From JANRKF01 sp033763575 (lineage in GTDB: Bacteria > Pseudomonadota > Alphaproteobacteria > Rickettsiales > SXRF01): a DNA stretch of 64,000 nt. The stretch covers positions 112,342-176,341 of the forward strand of contig JANRKF010000013.1 of assembly GCA_033763575.1 (NCBI GenBank). The letters are read 5' to 3'. This document shows, piece after piece, positions 1 to 7,483 of this stretch. Within the stretch, counting starts at the first letter, position 1; each line of letters starts with the position of its first letter. The translations under genes and the position numbers were made by a program. Below the pieces are notes generated by a model. The model was not told where the DNA came from. It searched no databases and was given only the letters and a program-made list of their open reading frames with translations.

Positions 1-1
1 T

Positions 2-445
2 GAATTGGCCGCCGCGCTGAATGAATATGCTGCACAAGATTCAAATTTTCCGATTGTGGGGGTAAATCTTGGAAGGGCCGGGCTTAGAACATTAGAAATC
101 ACTCCACGCACAGACAATCATACAGCAATTATTTTGGATTCTTTCGCGAGCATTCACATTCAGACAACTATGTCAACCAACCCTTCTACAGCCTCTACCA
201 TCATAGTGTTCGACCGCAGCCTCGATACTCACGGCTACCAGAACATTTTTAATCAACTGATACAAATGTCGAGAATGCCAGGGGTGGAACAACCTATAAT
301 CTCGACAGAGCCTGATAAACGCCCTTTAGAAAAAGGCCATCGTATTAAAGTAGAAGACCGTCGACGTATTGCAAAAGCGGGTGCTTTAGCTGAAATGCTA
401 ACAGAAGACGGCGGCTTCCCCACCGCATTTTTTCCTTCGCACTAA
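2..445 (+). CDS. hypothetical protein, 5' end outside window
   Basis: The reading frame is open to the left edge, because a sense codon precedes the first possible TTG start at position 5. The true start is therefore probably upstream of the window. About 147 residues are visible. The last third is charged and basic and the protein ends near a Phe-rich tail. I see no recognisable motif, signal peptide or membrane segment. It lies on the same strand as infC, about 110 bases upstream of it. I cannot assign a function, and the coding call itself is moderate. Confidence 0.45.
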   Translation, partial: ELAAALNEYAAQDSNFPIVGVNLGRAGLRTLEITPRTDNHTAIILDSFASIHIQTTMSTNPSTASTIIVFDRSLDTHGYQNIFNQLIQMSRMPGVEQPIISTEPDKRPLEKGHRIKVEDRRRIAKAGALAEMLTEDGGFPTAFFPSH

Positions 446-556
446 TCCCATAAAACCCCTTGATTTTTGCTTGGTAATCAACCATACAGGCAGCCCGAAT
501 ATTTTTTAAAAACAACTTCTGGAGGACCGTTTGAACTATCTGGTACACGCTCGTTT

Positions 557-1069
557 ATGAGCAAAGCTGACGAACCGCGCATCAACCGCCAAATTCATGC
601 CCCGTCGGTAAGGTTGGTGGATCACAATGGCAACATGGTAGGCGTTGTCGCCGTCCCCGAAGCGCTGCGCATGGCCGAGGCCGCAGGGCTGGACCTGGTG
701 GAAGTATCGCCGAACGCGAACCCACCCGTATGCAAAATCCTCGATTACGGCAAATATAAATACGAAGTGCAGAAAAAAGCGCACGAGGCCCGCCGCAAGC
801 AGAAGGTAATCCAGGTCAAGGAAATCAAGCTGCGCCCGACCATCGACAAGCACGATCTCGAGATCAAAATGCGCCATGTGGTGGAATTCCTCGAAGATGG
901 CGACAAGGTGCGTATTTCCATGCGTTTCCGTGGCCGCGAGATGGATCACATGAACATCGGTTACCAGCTGCTCGACCGCGTGCAGGAACAGCTCGCCGAG
1001 ATCGCCAAAATCGAACAGGCCCCGAAAAGCGAAGGCAAGCAGATTGTCATGCTTGTGGGGCCAAAGTGA
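557..1069 (+). CDS. infC: translation initiation factor IF-3
   Basis: IF-3 binds the 30S subunit, prevents premature 50S joining and checks the start codon and initiator tRNA. The 170-residue product has the N-domain opening EPRINRQI, the basic linker helix (KYKYEVQKKAHEARRKQK) and a C-domain ending in MLVGPK, all at family-typical spacing. The ATG at 557 gives a normal length but lacks a close Shine-Dalgarno. A strong GGAGGA at 521-526 lies 30 bases upstream, with no ATG, GTG or TTG in frame at ideal distance behind it. infC genes often start at rare codons, so an atypical start near 536 is possible. rpmI and rplT do not follow, unlike the common operon. Confidence 0.95.
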   Translation: MSKADEPRINRQIHAPSVRLVDHNGNMVGVVAVPEALRMAEAAGLDLVEVSPNANPPVCKILDYGKYKYEVQKKAHEARRKQKVIQVKEIKLRPTIDKHDLEIKMRHVVEFLEDGDKVRISMRFRGREMDHMNIGYQLLDRVQEQLAEIAKIEQAPKSEGKQIVMLVGPK

Positions 1070-1107
1070 CAGCCATCTTGGCAGCTTGCTGCCTTAGATG
1101 CCTGTCA

Positions 1108-1167
1108 TCCCTGAATTTGGTTTTCTCTGTGAATGAAATGAGCAGTAAGAAAACCTAATATCAGGGA
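1108..1167. repeat. imperfect inverted repeat between infC and serA
   Basis: Arms at 1108-1126 and 1148-1167 are near-perfect reverse complements of about 19 bases separated by about 21 bases. No T-run follows, so it is not a classic terminator. Its ends (TCCCTGA/TCAGGGA) resemble the dispersed palindromes seen elsewhere in this window. Confidence 0.6.
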
Positions 1168-1196
1168 TCTCGTGCCACATACTGAATAACCCTAGC

Positions 1197-1215
1197 CCCC
1201 GCAACAAGTGCGGGG
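1197..1215. repeat. short GC-rich hairpin (CCCCGCA/TGCGGGG)
   Basis: A perfect 7-base stem with a 5-base loop lies 70 bases upstream of the serA start and is followed by TGACA. The sequence is typical of the small dispersed palindromes of proteobacterial intergenic regions. Confidence 0.5.
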
Positions 1216-1285
1216 TGACAAAAGAAAGAAACGACCACCATTTTTTATCAACCATTTTCCCCAAGAAAAAGTAAGGAGAATCACT

Positions 1286-2866
1286 ATGCCTAAAGTCCTC
1301 ATCGCCGACAAACTATCCTCGCAAGCCATCGACGTCTTCAAGAAAAAAGGCGTCGAGACCGATGTAAAAACCGGCCTCGCCCCGGAAGAGCTATTGAAAA
1401 TAGCCGGTGATTACGAAGGCATCGCGGTGCGCTCTGCCACCAAAATCACCAAAGAGGTGCTCGCCGTGGCGAAGAAGCTCAAAGTGGTGGGCCGCGCCGG
1501 TATCGGCGTCGATAACGTGGACGTTCCGGCGGCGACCGCTGCCGGTGTGGTGGTGATGAACACGCCCTTCGGCAATTCGGTGACGACCGCCGAACATGCG
1601 ATCGCGCTGATGATGTCGCTCGCCCGCCAGATCCCCGAAGCGAACGCCAGCACCCACGCGGGAAAATGGGAGAAAAATAAATTCATGGGTGTCGAGCTTT
1701 CGGGTAAAACGCTCGGCCTCATCGGCTGCGGCAATATCGGCGGCATCGTCGCCGACCGCGCACAAGGCCTGAAAATGAAAGTGATCGCCTATGACCCGTT
1801 CCTCTCCAAAGAACGCGCCGAAGCGATGAACCTGGAAAAGGTCGAGCTCGATACGCTGCTGGAACGCGCCGATTTCATCACGCTGCACACGCCGCTGACC
1901 GAAACCACCAAAAATATTTTGAATAAAAACACGCTGGCCATGTGCAAAAAAGGCGTGCGCATCATCAATTGCGCGCGCGGCGGGCTGGTTAATGAAGCCG
2001 ACCTGAAAGAGGCGCTGGAATCCGGCCAGGTGGCCGGCGTGGCGCTCGACGTGTTCGAGGAAGAGCCGGCAAAATCGAACGCGTTGTTTGGCATGGCGAA
2101 CGTGGTCTGCACGCCGCATCTCGGCGCCTCCACCAACGAAGCGCAGGAGAATGTCGCGGTGCAGGTCGCCGAACAAATGGCCGACTACCTTACCAGCGGC
2201 GCCATCACCAACGCGCTCAACATTCCGTCCATGTCGGCGGAAGATGCGAAAGCGCTTGCCCCCTATATCACGCTGGCCGACCAGCTTGGCGGTTTCGCCG
2301 GACAGCTCACCGAGCACGGCCTGAAAAAAATCGAAATCGAATATGACGGCAAGGCCAGCCTGCTCAACACCAAACCGCTGACCGCCGTGCTGCTGAAAGG
2401 CCTGCTGTCGCCGCTCATCGAAGGGGTGAATATGGTGAACGCGCCGATCATCGCCAAAGAACGCGGCGTCGAGGTTTCCACCACCAGCCACGAACGCGCC
2501 GGCGATTATTCGACGCTGGTGCGCGTCACCGTTACCACCGACAAGCGCACGCGCACCGTAGCGGGCACGCTGTTTGCCGGGCATCCGCGCATCGTCGAAG
2601 TGAACGGCATCAAGCTCGAAGCGGGCCTCGGCACGCGCATGCTGTATGTGAATAACGACGATAAACCGGGCTTCATCGGCACACTCGGCTCGCTCCTCGG
2701 CAAGTCGAATATCAACATCGCCTACTTCCATCTTGGCCGCAACGAGGCGGGCACCGAAGCCATCGCACTGGTCGAGGTCGATCAGGATATTTCAGTGGAC
2801 CTCCTCGCCGAGATCACTAAAATCCCCAGCGTGATACAGGCGAAACTACTTCGCTTCCCCGCATAA
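1286..2866 (+). CDS. serA: D-3-phosphoglycerate dehydrogenase
   Basis: This cytosolic enzyme catalyses the first committed step of serine synthesis, the NAD-dependent oxidation of 3-phosphoglycerate to 3-phosphohydroxypyruvate. At 526 residues it is the long form. It has a Rossmann NAD site (GLIGCGNIGG, about residues 148-157), the catalytic Arg region (NCARGG), the catalytic His in TPHLGAST, an intervening domain (about 320-450) and a C-terminal ACT domain starting near RMLYVNNDDKPG. The ATG at 1286 has AAGGAGA at 1273-1279, so the longer open frame from 1208 is not used. The pathway partner serC lies 6 kb downstream, separated by unrelated genes. Confidence 0.97.
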   Translation: MPKVLIADKLSSQAIDVFKKKGVETDVKTGLAPEELLKIAGDYEGIAVRSATKITKEVLAVAKKLKVVGRAGIGVDNVDVPAATAAGVVVMNTPFGNSVTTAEHAIALMMSLARQIPEANASTHAGKWEKNKFMGVELSGKTLGLIGCGNIGGIVADRAQGLKMKVIAYDPFLSKERAEAMNLEKVELDTLLERADFITLHTPLTETTKNILNKNTLAMCKKGVRIINCARGGLVNEADLKEALESGQVAGVALDVFEEEPAKSNALFGMANVVCTPHLGASTNEAQENVAVQVAEQMADYLTSGAITNALNIPSMSAEDAKALAPYITLADQLGGFAGQLTEHGLKKIEIEYDGKASLLNTKPLTAVLLKGLLSPLIEGVNMVNAPIIAKERGVEVSTTSHERAGDYSTLVRVTVTTDKRTRTVAGTLFAGHPRIVEVNGIKLEAGLGTRMLYVNNDDKPGFIGTLGSLLGKSNINIAYFHLGRNEAGTEAIALVEVDQDISVDLLAEITKIPSVIQAKLLRFPA

Positions 2867-2911
2867 GCAAGAGCACGTTGCGGGGGCTGGTCAACTGGAA
2901 GGAAATCGCTG

Positions 2912-3547
2912 ATGTCTAATACAGATAAGCCTGACTCCGCCATACGGCGGAGCTTGTACTACTCCCCCAATTCCCCCTATGCGCGCAAATGCCGCATCAT
3001 TATCGCTGAAAAGAAATTGGAGGGCATCGAGCAGATCGAAGTGAATGCCATGGAAAACCCGCCGGAGCTGCTCGCGGTGAACCCGCTCGGCACGGTGCCG
3101 GCGCTGGTGACGGACGACGGGCTGCATCTGTGCGACAGCCAGCTCATCTGCGAATATCTGGACGGCCTACCCTCAGCCGCGCCGAAACTCCTCACCGACG
3201 ATAGCGGGGCGCGGCTCTGCATCATGGCGCTTGCGGAAATGGCCCACGGCATGATGGATGCGGCGGTGATGTGCGTCATCGAAGGCCGCCGCCCGCCGGA
3301 GAAACAATTAGAGAGCGTGACCCAGCGCAAGGAAAAGGCGCTGCTGCGCACCATCGAAAAAATTTCTTCGGCGAATCTCGATTTCACCACACCGCTCACA
3401 CTCGGCACGCTAAACCTCGCCATCGCATTGCTTTATGTCGATTTCCGCCTGCCGCATCTCGGCTGGCGCAGCAAACATGCCGCGCTGGCACAGTGGGCGG
3501 ATGAAATGAAAATGCGCCCATCTTTCGCCGCGACGGCACCGAAATAA
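2912..3547 (+). CDS. glutathione S-transferase family protein
   Basis: This is a 211-residue cytosolic GST-fold protein. The thioredoxin-like N-domain (YYSPNSPYARKCRI, then NPLGTVPAL and the DSQLICEYL turn, residues 16-83) is followed by an all-helical C-domain. The Ser/Cys region after the first strand suggests conjugation or thiol-transfer chemistry; the substrate is unknown. A Shine-Dalgarno (GGAAGGAA) precedes the ATG, 45 bases after serA. The first 15 residues precede the usual GST start and are encoded partly by a perfect palindrome at 2935-2952, which looks like a repeat-derived extension. Confidence 0.9.
   Translation: MSNTDKPDSAIRRSLYYSPNSPYARKCRIIIAEKKLEGIEQIEVNAMENPPELLAVNPLGTVPALVTDDGLHLCDSQLICEYLDGLPSAAPKLLTDDSGARLCIMALAEMAHGMMDAAVMCVIEGRRPPEKQLESVTQRKEKALLRTIEKISSANLDFTTPLTLGTLNLAIALLYVDFRLPHLGWRSKHAALAQWADEMKMRPSFAATAPK
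2935..2952. repeat. perfect palindrome inside GST 5' coding region
   Basis: CTCCGCC and GGCGGAG arms of 7 bases flank an ATAC loop and encode residues 9-14 of the GST. Canonical GSTs begin just after this point. Confidence 0.6.
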
Positions 3548-3663
3548 AGCGATTGCATTAATATAAAATTAGCAGTCTTATTTTAGGACAAAGGAAAGAG
3601 CGTCACCCACGAAGGTGCGCCGCACGCAGGACATCACGAACAAACAGTTGAGGGCGAGATGTT

Positions 3664-4689
3664 ATGAATGACGTAAGCATAGCGACGATTATCAATAATA
3701 TCCAAAACCGGATTGAAAAATTCGCGAAGACCAGCGAGACCATCGCCGGGCAGACAAACCTGCTGGCGCTCAACGCCACCATCGAAGCCGCACGCGCGGG
3801 TGAAGCGGGCAAAGGCTTTGCCGTGGTCGCCGGCGAGGTAAAAAGCCTCGCCACACAGGCCGCAAGCAATTCCAAAGAACTGCGCACGCTGGTCATCAAG
3901 GAAATTCAGGCGCAGACGAGCGTGCTGCAAAAACAATTTGACGACAAGGAATATAGCCGCCTGTCGGAAATGTCGCAAACGCTGGTGCAGCTGATCGTGC
4001 GTAATTTATATGAGCGCACGGCGGATGTGCGCTGGTGGGCGACCGACGATGCGCTCTACCGCTGCCTCGAATCGCTCGACCCCAAGGATGTTGACCACGC
4101 CACCTACCGACTCGGCCTCATCAATCGTTTTTATTCCGTCTATATGAACCTCGTGCTGGTAGGCACCGACGGTAAGGCGATCGCCTGCTCGCAGCCGGAT
4201 ATTTATGGCAAAGTCATCGGCACCGATATGTCGAATGTGAATTGGGTGAAGCGTGCGCTGGCCACCAGCAGCGGCGATGAATATATCGTCGACGATATTT
4301 TCCGCGACCCGATGCATAATAATAAGCTGGTTGCGGTCTATGCCACGGCTGTGCGTGAAGGCGGCAAAGTGGATGGCAAAGCGGTGGGCGCGCTCGGCGT
4401 GTTCTTCGACTGGGAGGAACAAGCCCGCGTCATCGTCGAAAGCGAGCCTAACCTAAGCAGCGAGGAGTGGACGCGTTCCCGCGTCATGCTGCTCGATCAT
4501 AACCTGCGCATTATTGCCGCTTCTGACCATGAGGGGCTGCTTACCCCCTTCCCGCTCAAAGCCGGTGGGCAGCAAAAAGGATTTTATTTCGACGATAACA
4601 AATCGCTGGTCGCCTTCGCCAAGACCATCGGTTACCAGGAATATGACGGGCTGGGCTGGTATTCCGTCATTGTGCAAAAGCCTAAGTAA
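3664..4689 (+). CDS. soluble MCP-like protein, signalling hairpin then sensor domain
   Basis: The 341-residue product starts with a methyl-accepting chemotaxis signalling tip (about residues 25-75). The conserved hairpin turn EAARAGEAGKGFAVVAGEV is intact, which is the CheA/CheW contact region. No membrane segment precedes or follows it. The C-terminal 220 residues look like a Cache/PAS-type sensor (VLVGTDGKAIACSQPDIYGK, then an SSGDEYIVDDI segment). This reverses the normal receptor order of sensor then signalling domain, and the tip is far shorter than a full coiled-coil MCP. No che genes are in the window. The role as a cytosolic chemosensor is inferred. Confidence 0.75.
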   Translation: MNDVSIATIINNIQNRIEKFAKTSETIAGQTNLLALNATIEAARAGEAGKGFAVVAGEVKSLATQAASNSKELRTLVIKEIQAQTSVLQKQFDDKEYSRLSEMSQTLVQLIVRNLYERTADVRWWATDDALYRCLESLDPKDVDHATYRLGLINRFYSVYMNLVLVGTDGKAIACSQPDIYGKVIGTDMSNVNWVKRALATSSGDEYIVDDIFRDPMHNNKLVAVYATAVREGGKVDGKAVGALGVFFDWEEQARVIVESEPNLSSEEWTRSRVMLLDHNLRIIAASDHEGLLTPFPLKAGGQQKGFYFDDNKSLVAFAKTIGYQEYDGLGWYSVIVQKPK

Positions 4690-4692
4690 TCA

Positions 4693-4830
4693 TCACACCT
4701 GATTAGCCGGAGCGCGACGGTCGCACGGGGAGCCTTCGCCGCCGACGCACGGGCTTTTCAGCTCCGGCGGCGCGTTGCTGCAAGAGGCGAGTAATACACC
4801 AGAGAGCAATACAAGAGCAATTATTTTCAT
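4693..4830 (-). CDS. small lipoprotein, 45 residues
   Basis: This short gene has a strong GGAGG ribosome site a few bases before its ATG at 4830. The product has a lipoprotein signal (MKIIALVLLSGVLLASC) with lipobox LLASC and Cys17 as acylation site. A 28-residue mature tail contains two further Cys and the motif SPCDRRAPAN. Size and layout resemble VirB7/TrbK-like lipoproteins of type IV secretion systems, but no other such genes are nearby, so that link is only a suggestion. It converges on the MCP-like gene with its stop 4 bases away. Confidence 0.75.
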   Translation of the reverse strand: MKIIALVLLSGVLLASCSNAPPELKSPCVGGEGSPCDRRAPANQV

Positions 4831-4993
4831 CGGTGCCTCCATTTTTTGTGAAGTCACTATATAAAAAATCCTTTGAAAACACCAGCCTTTTTCTATTTGT
4901 CCCGAACAAAGACAGAAAATGCGTTTTCTGTTTATTTCATTTTAAACGAAGCGAGGTAGAAACATCTGGTCGTCCACCCATCATGGAGTCTTT

Positions 4994-5626
4994 ATGAAAT
5001 TACCGTATCTTCTTGGCCTGCTGCTTGTGACCGCTATCAATACATCCTCCGCTTGCGCCACCGAGGCCGGAGACTGGGTCGTCCGCGCCCGCGCCGTCGG
5101 CGTGTTGCCTCAGGAGGATGCGGACATCACCGGCGCCGTCACCGGCAGCTCGATCGATATCGAGAACTCTCTCGTGCCGGAAGTCGATATCAGCTATTTT
5201 ATTACGCCCAACATCGCGATGGAGCTGGTCCTCGCCACCACCCCGCACGATGTCAGCGCGCAAAATACCAGCTCTGGAAATCTTGATCTCGGTAATGCAT
5301 GGCTGCTGCCGCCGACGCTCACCGCGCAATATCACTTCACCGATTTCGGGGCGTGGAAGCCATATGTCGGCGCGGGTGCAAACTACACTATTTTTTACAA
5401 GGAAAAAGCGGCAGGCTCCTCCATCGCCGATATCGAGTATGACAACAGCTTCGGCCCGGCTCTGCAAGTCGGCATGGATTACATGATCGACGAACGCTGG
5501 ATGCTCAATATCGATATCAAAAAGATATGGATCAATTCCGACGTGAAGATCAACGGCGGTGCCGTTCGCGCCGATGTTGACATCAACCCATGGCTGGTCG
5601 GCGTCGGCGTGGGCTACCGTTTTTAG
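4994..5626 (+). CDS. OmpW family outer membrane protein
   Basis: This is a 210-residue outer membrane eight-stranded beta-barrel of the OmpW type, which elsewhere forms a narrow channel for small hydrophobic compounds. A Sec signal peptide (residues 1-22, ending ACA) is followed by WVVRARAVGVLPQED. Next come the typical alternating strands, the block PPTLTAQYHFTDFGAWKPYVGAGANYT, and a C-terminal aromatic (GVGYRF) as expected for BAM targeting. GGAGTC precedes the ATG. The 160-base upstream region is AT-rich and contains a small hairpin (AGAAAA/TTTTCT). Confidence 0.9.
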   Translation: MKLPYLLGLLLVTAINTSSACATEAGDWVVRARAVGVLPQEDADITGAVTGSSIDIENSLVPEVDISYFITPNIAMELVLATTPHDVSAQNTSSGNLDLGNAWLLPPTLTAQYHFTDFGAWKPYVGAGANYTIFYKEKAAGSSIADIEYDNSFGPALQVGMDYMIDERWMLNIDIKKIWINSDVKINGGAVRADVDINPWLVGVGVGYRF

Positions 5627-5654
5627 GTACAAGCTATTATTCGGTCGGTGATGA

Positions 5655-5721
5655 GAGCGCAGCAGGCGCGAACCAGCCATGAGCAAGCTTCATGCGATTT
5701 GCAGGAGCAAATCGCGGAAGC
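5655..5721. repeat. dispersed repeat with conserved hairpin, copy 1
   Basis: A 67-base element lies between the convergent ompW-like and GT4 genes and is closely similar to 16293-16358. A perfect 9-base stem (GCGATTTGC/GCAAATCGC, loop AGGA, 5694-5715) occupies the same place as a different perfect stem in copy 2. Confidence 0.8.
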
Positions 5722-5723
5722 AG

Positions 5724-6866
5724 CTATAAAAGCTCCTCATACACCGCCAGCGTTTTCTCACACATGGTATCGAGTGAAAAACGCTCCGCCTGCTTGCGCG
5801 CATCGCGGGCGATGTGCTGCTGCATCGTTTCATCCAGCCCCATCACGTTCTCGATCGCGGCGGCGAGCGCCCCCACATCACCCGGCGGCACCAGAAGACC
5901 TGTTTCCCCGTGAATCACCGTTTCCTGAGGCCCGCCGTGGCTGGTGGCGATCACCGGCTTGCCCATCGCCTGCGCTTCCAGCACCACGCGGCCAAACGCC
6001 TCCGGCTCAATCGATGTGGCAACCACCACCCGCGCCAGCATATAGGCCTCGGTGATATGCTGCGTATGCTCGGCAAAGCGCACATGCTCCTCCAGCCCCA
6101 GCTCGGTGATGAGCGACTCCAGCTCGCCGCGATAGCTCCCGCCTTTTTTATCGTCGCCTAAAATCACCGCGAAGAAATGACGGTGCGGCAGCGCGGCGAG
6201 TGCGCGCAGGAACACGTCCTGCCCTTTCCAGCGGGTGATGCGGCCGGGAAATAAAATCACCGGCAGCTCCATCGGCAGCCGCCATTCCTTGATCAGCGCG
6301 TCCATCCGCTGGTGCGAAAATAAATCGGGGGTGAATAAATTCAGATCCACCCCGCGATGGATGATGCGGATATTGGCCGGATCGACCGCATAATTCGCCT
6401 TGATATGCTCGGCGATGAAATTGGAAATGGCGATCACCCGCTCGCCCTTCACCATCACGCTGTTATAGCGGTGCTTGAAACGGTTCTGGATGCCGTAGGT
6501 GCCATGGAAGGTGGTGACGAAACGGCAGCCGGTCTTATAAGCCGCAAGCCACGCGCACCATGCCGGCGCACGGCTTCTGGCATGCACGATATCCACCCCA
6601 TGCTCGCGGATGATGCCCACCAGCGCACGCGCATTGCGCCACACGGTGAAGGGGTTTTTGCTATCGAGCGGCAGGGTGATATGCTCGGCGCCAAGGCGAA
6701 ACAGCTGATACATCATCTTGCCGCCGCTGGAGGCGACCAGCGCCCGTCCGCCCGCCTGCTGGATGGCACGGGCGATTTCCACCGTACCGCGCTCTACCCC
6801 GCCGCTGGAAAGAGCGGGCAGCACTTGCAGAATGACAGGGGGCTTTTTATCGTGCATGGGGTACAT
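5724..6866 (-). CDS. glycosyltransferase family 4
   Basis: This 380-residue GT-B enzyme probably transfers a sugar onto a lipopolysaccharide or other surface glycan at the cytoplasmic face of the membrane. The N-domain opens with LPALSSGGVERGT. The C-domain carries FPGRITRWKGQDVFLRA and the nucleotide-sugar-binding EAFGRVVLEAQAMGKPVIA region. The ATG at 6866 is preceded by a strong GGGGAGG, so the two upstream codons of the open frame are not used. It is divergent from the YefM/YoeB module and convergent with the OmpW-like gene. Donor and acceptor cannot be predicted. Confidence 0.9.
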   Translation of the reverse strand: MYPMHDKKPPVILQVLPALSSGGVERGTVEIARAIQQAGGRALVASSGGKMMYQLFRLGAEHITLPLDSKNPFTVWRNARALVGIIREHGVDIVHARSRAPAWCAWLAAYKTGCRFVTTFHGTYGIQNRFKHRYNSVMVKGERVIAISNFIAEHIKANYAVDPANIRIIHRGVDLNLFTPDLFSHQRMDALIKEWRLPMELPVILFPGRITRWKGQDVFLRALAALPHRHFFAVILGDDKKGGSYRGELESLITELGLEEHVRFAEHTQHITEAYMLARVVVATSIEPEAFGRVVLEAQAMGKPVIATSHGGPQETVIHGETGLLVPPGDVGALAAAIENVMGLDETMQQHIARDARKQAERFSLDTMCEKTLAVYEELL

Positions 6867-6908
6867 ATACACCTCCCCCCATCAAGTGCAAGAGGGGCAT
6901 GGATAGGC

Positions 6909-6937
6909 TTGACATGCATTATTAACGTACGTATAAT
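6909..6937 (+). promoter_or_regulatory. consensus sigma-70 promoter of the yefM-yoeB module
   Basis: TTGACA (6909-6914) and TATAAT (6932-6937) match the consensus exactly at 17-base spacing, 32 bases before the antitoxin start. No other promoter in the window is this good. Confidence 0.9.
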
Positions 6938-6938
6938 G

Positions 6939-6954
6939 GTACAAATAATTGTAC
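6939..6954. promoter_or_regulatory. operator palindrome for YefM autoregulation
   Basis: GTACAA and TTGTAC half-sites are separated by 4 bases immediately after the -10 box. YefM of E. coli recognises palindromes with a TGTACA core, and TTGTACAT occurs here. Repression by the YefM-YoeB complex is inferred. Confidence 0.75.
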
Positions 6955-6968
6955 ATATTGGAGATGCT

Positions 6969-7226
6969 ATGGAAGTGGTCAACTACACGGAAGCGCGTGC
7001 GAATTTGAAGCAACTCATGGATAAAACCTATGACGATTCGACGCCGATCATCATCACCCGCCAGCGCGGCGCAAAGCCTGTGGTGATGATGTCGCTCGAC
7101 AGCTATAATTCCATGGAGGAGACGATGTATCTGTTGCGAAGCCCCGCGAATGCAAAATTCCTGCGTGCGGCGGTGGAAGACGTGCGCAAGGGAAAATACA
7201 AGAAGCATAAATTATTGCCTGCATGA
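6969..7226 (+). CDS. yefM: YefM/Phd family antitoxin
   Basis: This 85-residue antitoxin neutralises the adjacent YoeB-type toxin and represses its own promoter. The N-terminal YefM fold (VVNYTEARANLKQLMDKTYDDS, TRQRGAKPVVMMSLDSYNS) binds DNA. The C-terminal helix rich in Arg and Lys wraps the toxin. The ATG at 6969 is chosen because it gives the standard length; the open frame extends far upstream without a ribosome site. Its stop overlaps the toxin start by 4 bases (ATGA), the usual coupling. Confidence 0.93.
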   Translation: MEVVNYTEARANLKQLMDKTYDDSTPIIITRQRGAKPVVMMSLDSYNSMEETMYLLRSPANAKFLRAAVEDVRKGKYKKHKLLPA

Positions 7227-7483
7227 ATGTCTGCTTCCATCCCAAGGCGTGGCAGCAATATGTCGAATGGCAGGTTTATGACAAGCAGGTGCTCAAAAAA
7301 ATCAACCACCTCCTCAAAGACATCCAGCGCTCCCCATTCGAGGGTATCGGCAAGCCCGAACCCCTCGCCTATGAGTTTTCCGGTTTCTGGTCGCGGCGCA
7401 TCACCGATGAGCACAGGCTGGTTTATACTATCGATGACGGCAACATTATCATCGTGCAATGCCGTTATCATTATGATGGCTGA
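7223..7483 (+). CDS. yoeB: YoeB family mRNA interferase toxin
   Basis: This 86-residue ribosome-dependent mRNA endonuclease of the RelE fold cleaves mRNA in the ribosomal A site when released from YefM. All key residues of E. coli YoeB are at identical positions: Glu46, Arg65, His83 and Tyr84, in the C-terminal block RYHYDG. It is intact and should be active. It overlaps the antitoxin by 4 bases, and the following hydrolase starts directly at its stop codon. Confidence 0.95.
   Translation: MNVCFHPKAWQQYVEWQVYDKQVLKKINHLLKDIQRSPFEGIGKPEPLAYEFSGFWSRRITDEHRLVYTIDDGNIIIVQCRYHYDG

Noticed and set aside
345..548. Minus-strand open frame upstream of infC
   Set aside because: It overlaps the upstream coding frame and the infC leader and has no ribosome site.
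1391..2731. 446-codon open frame on the minus strand across serA
   Set aside because: It is a reading-frame shadow of the high-GC serA gene; its translation is low-complexity and resembles no protein family.
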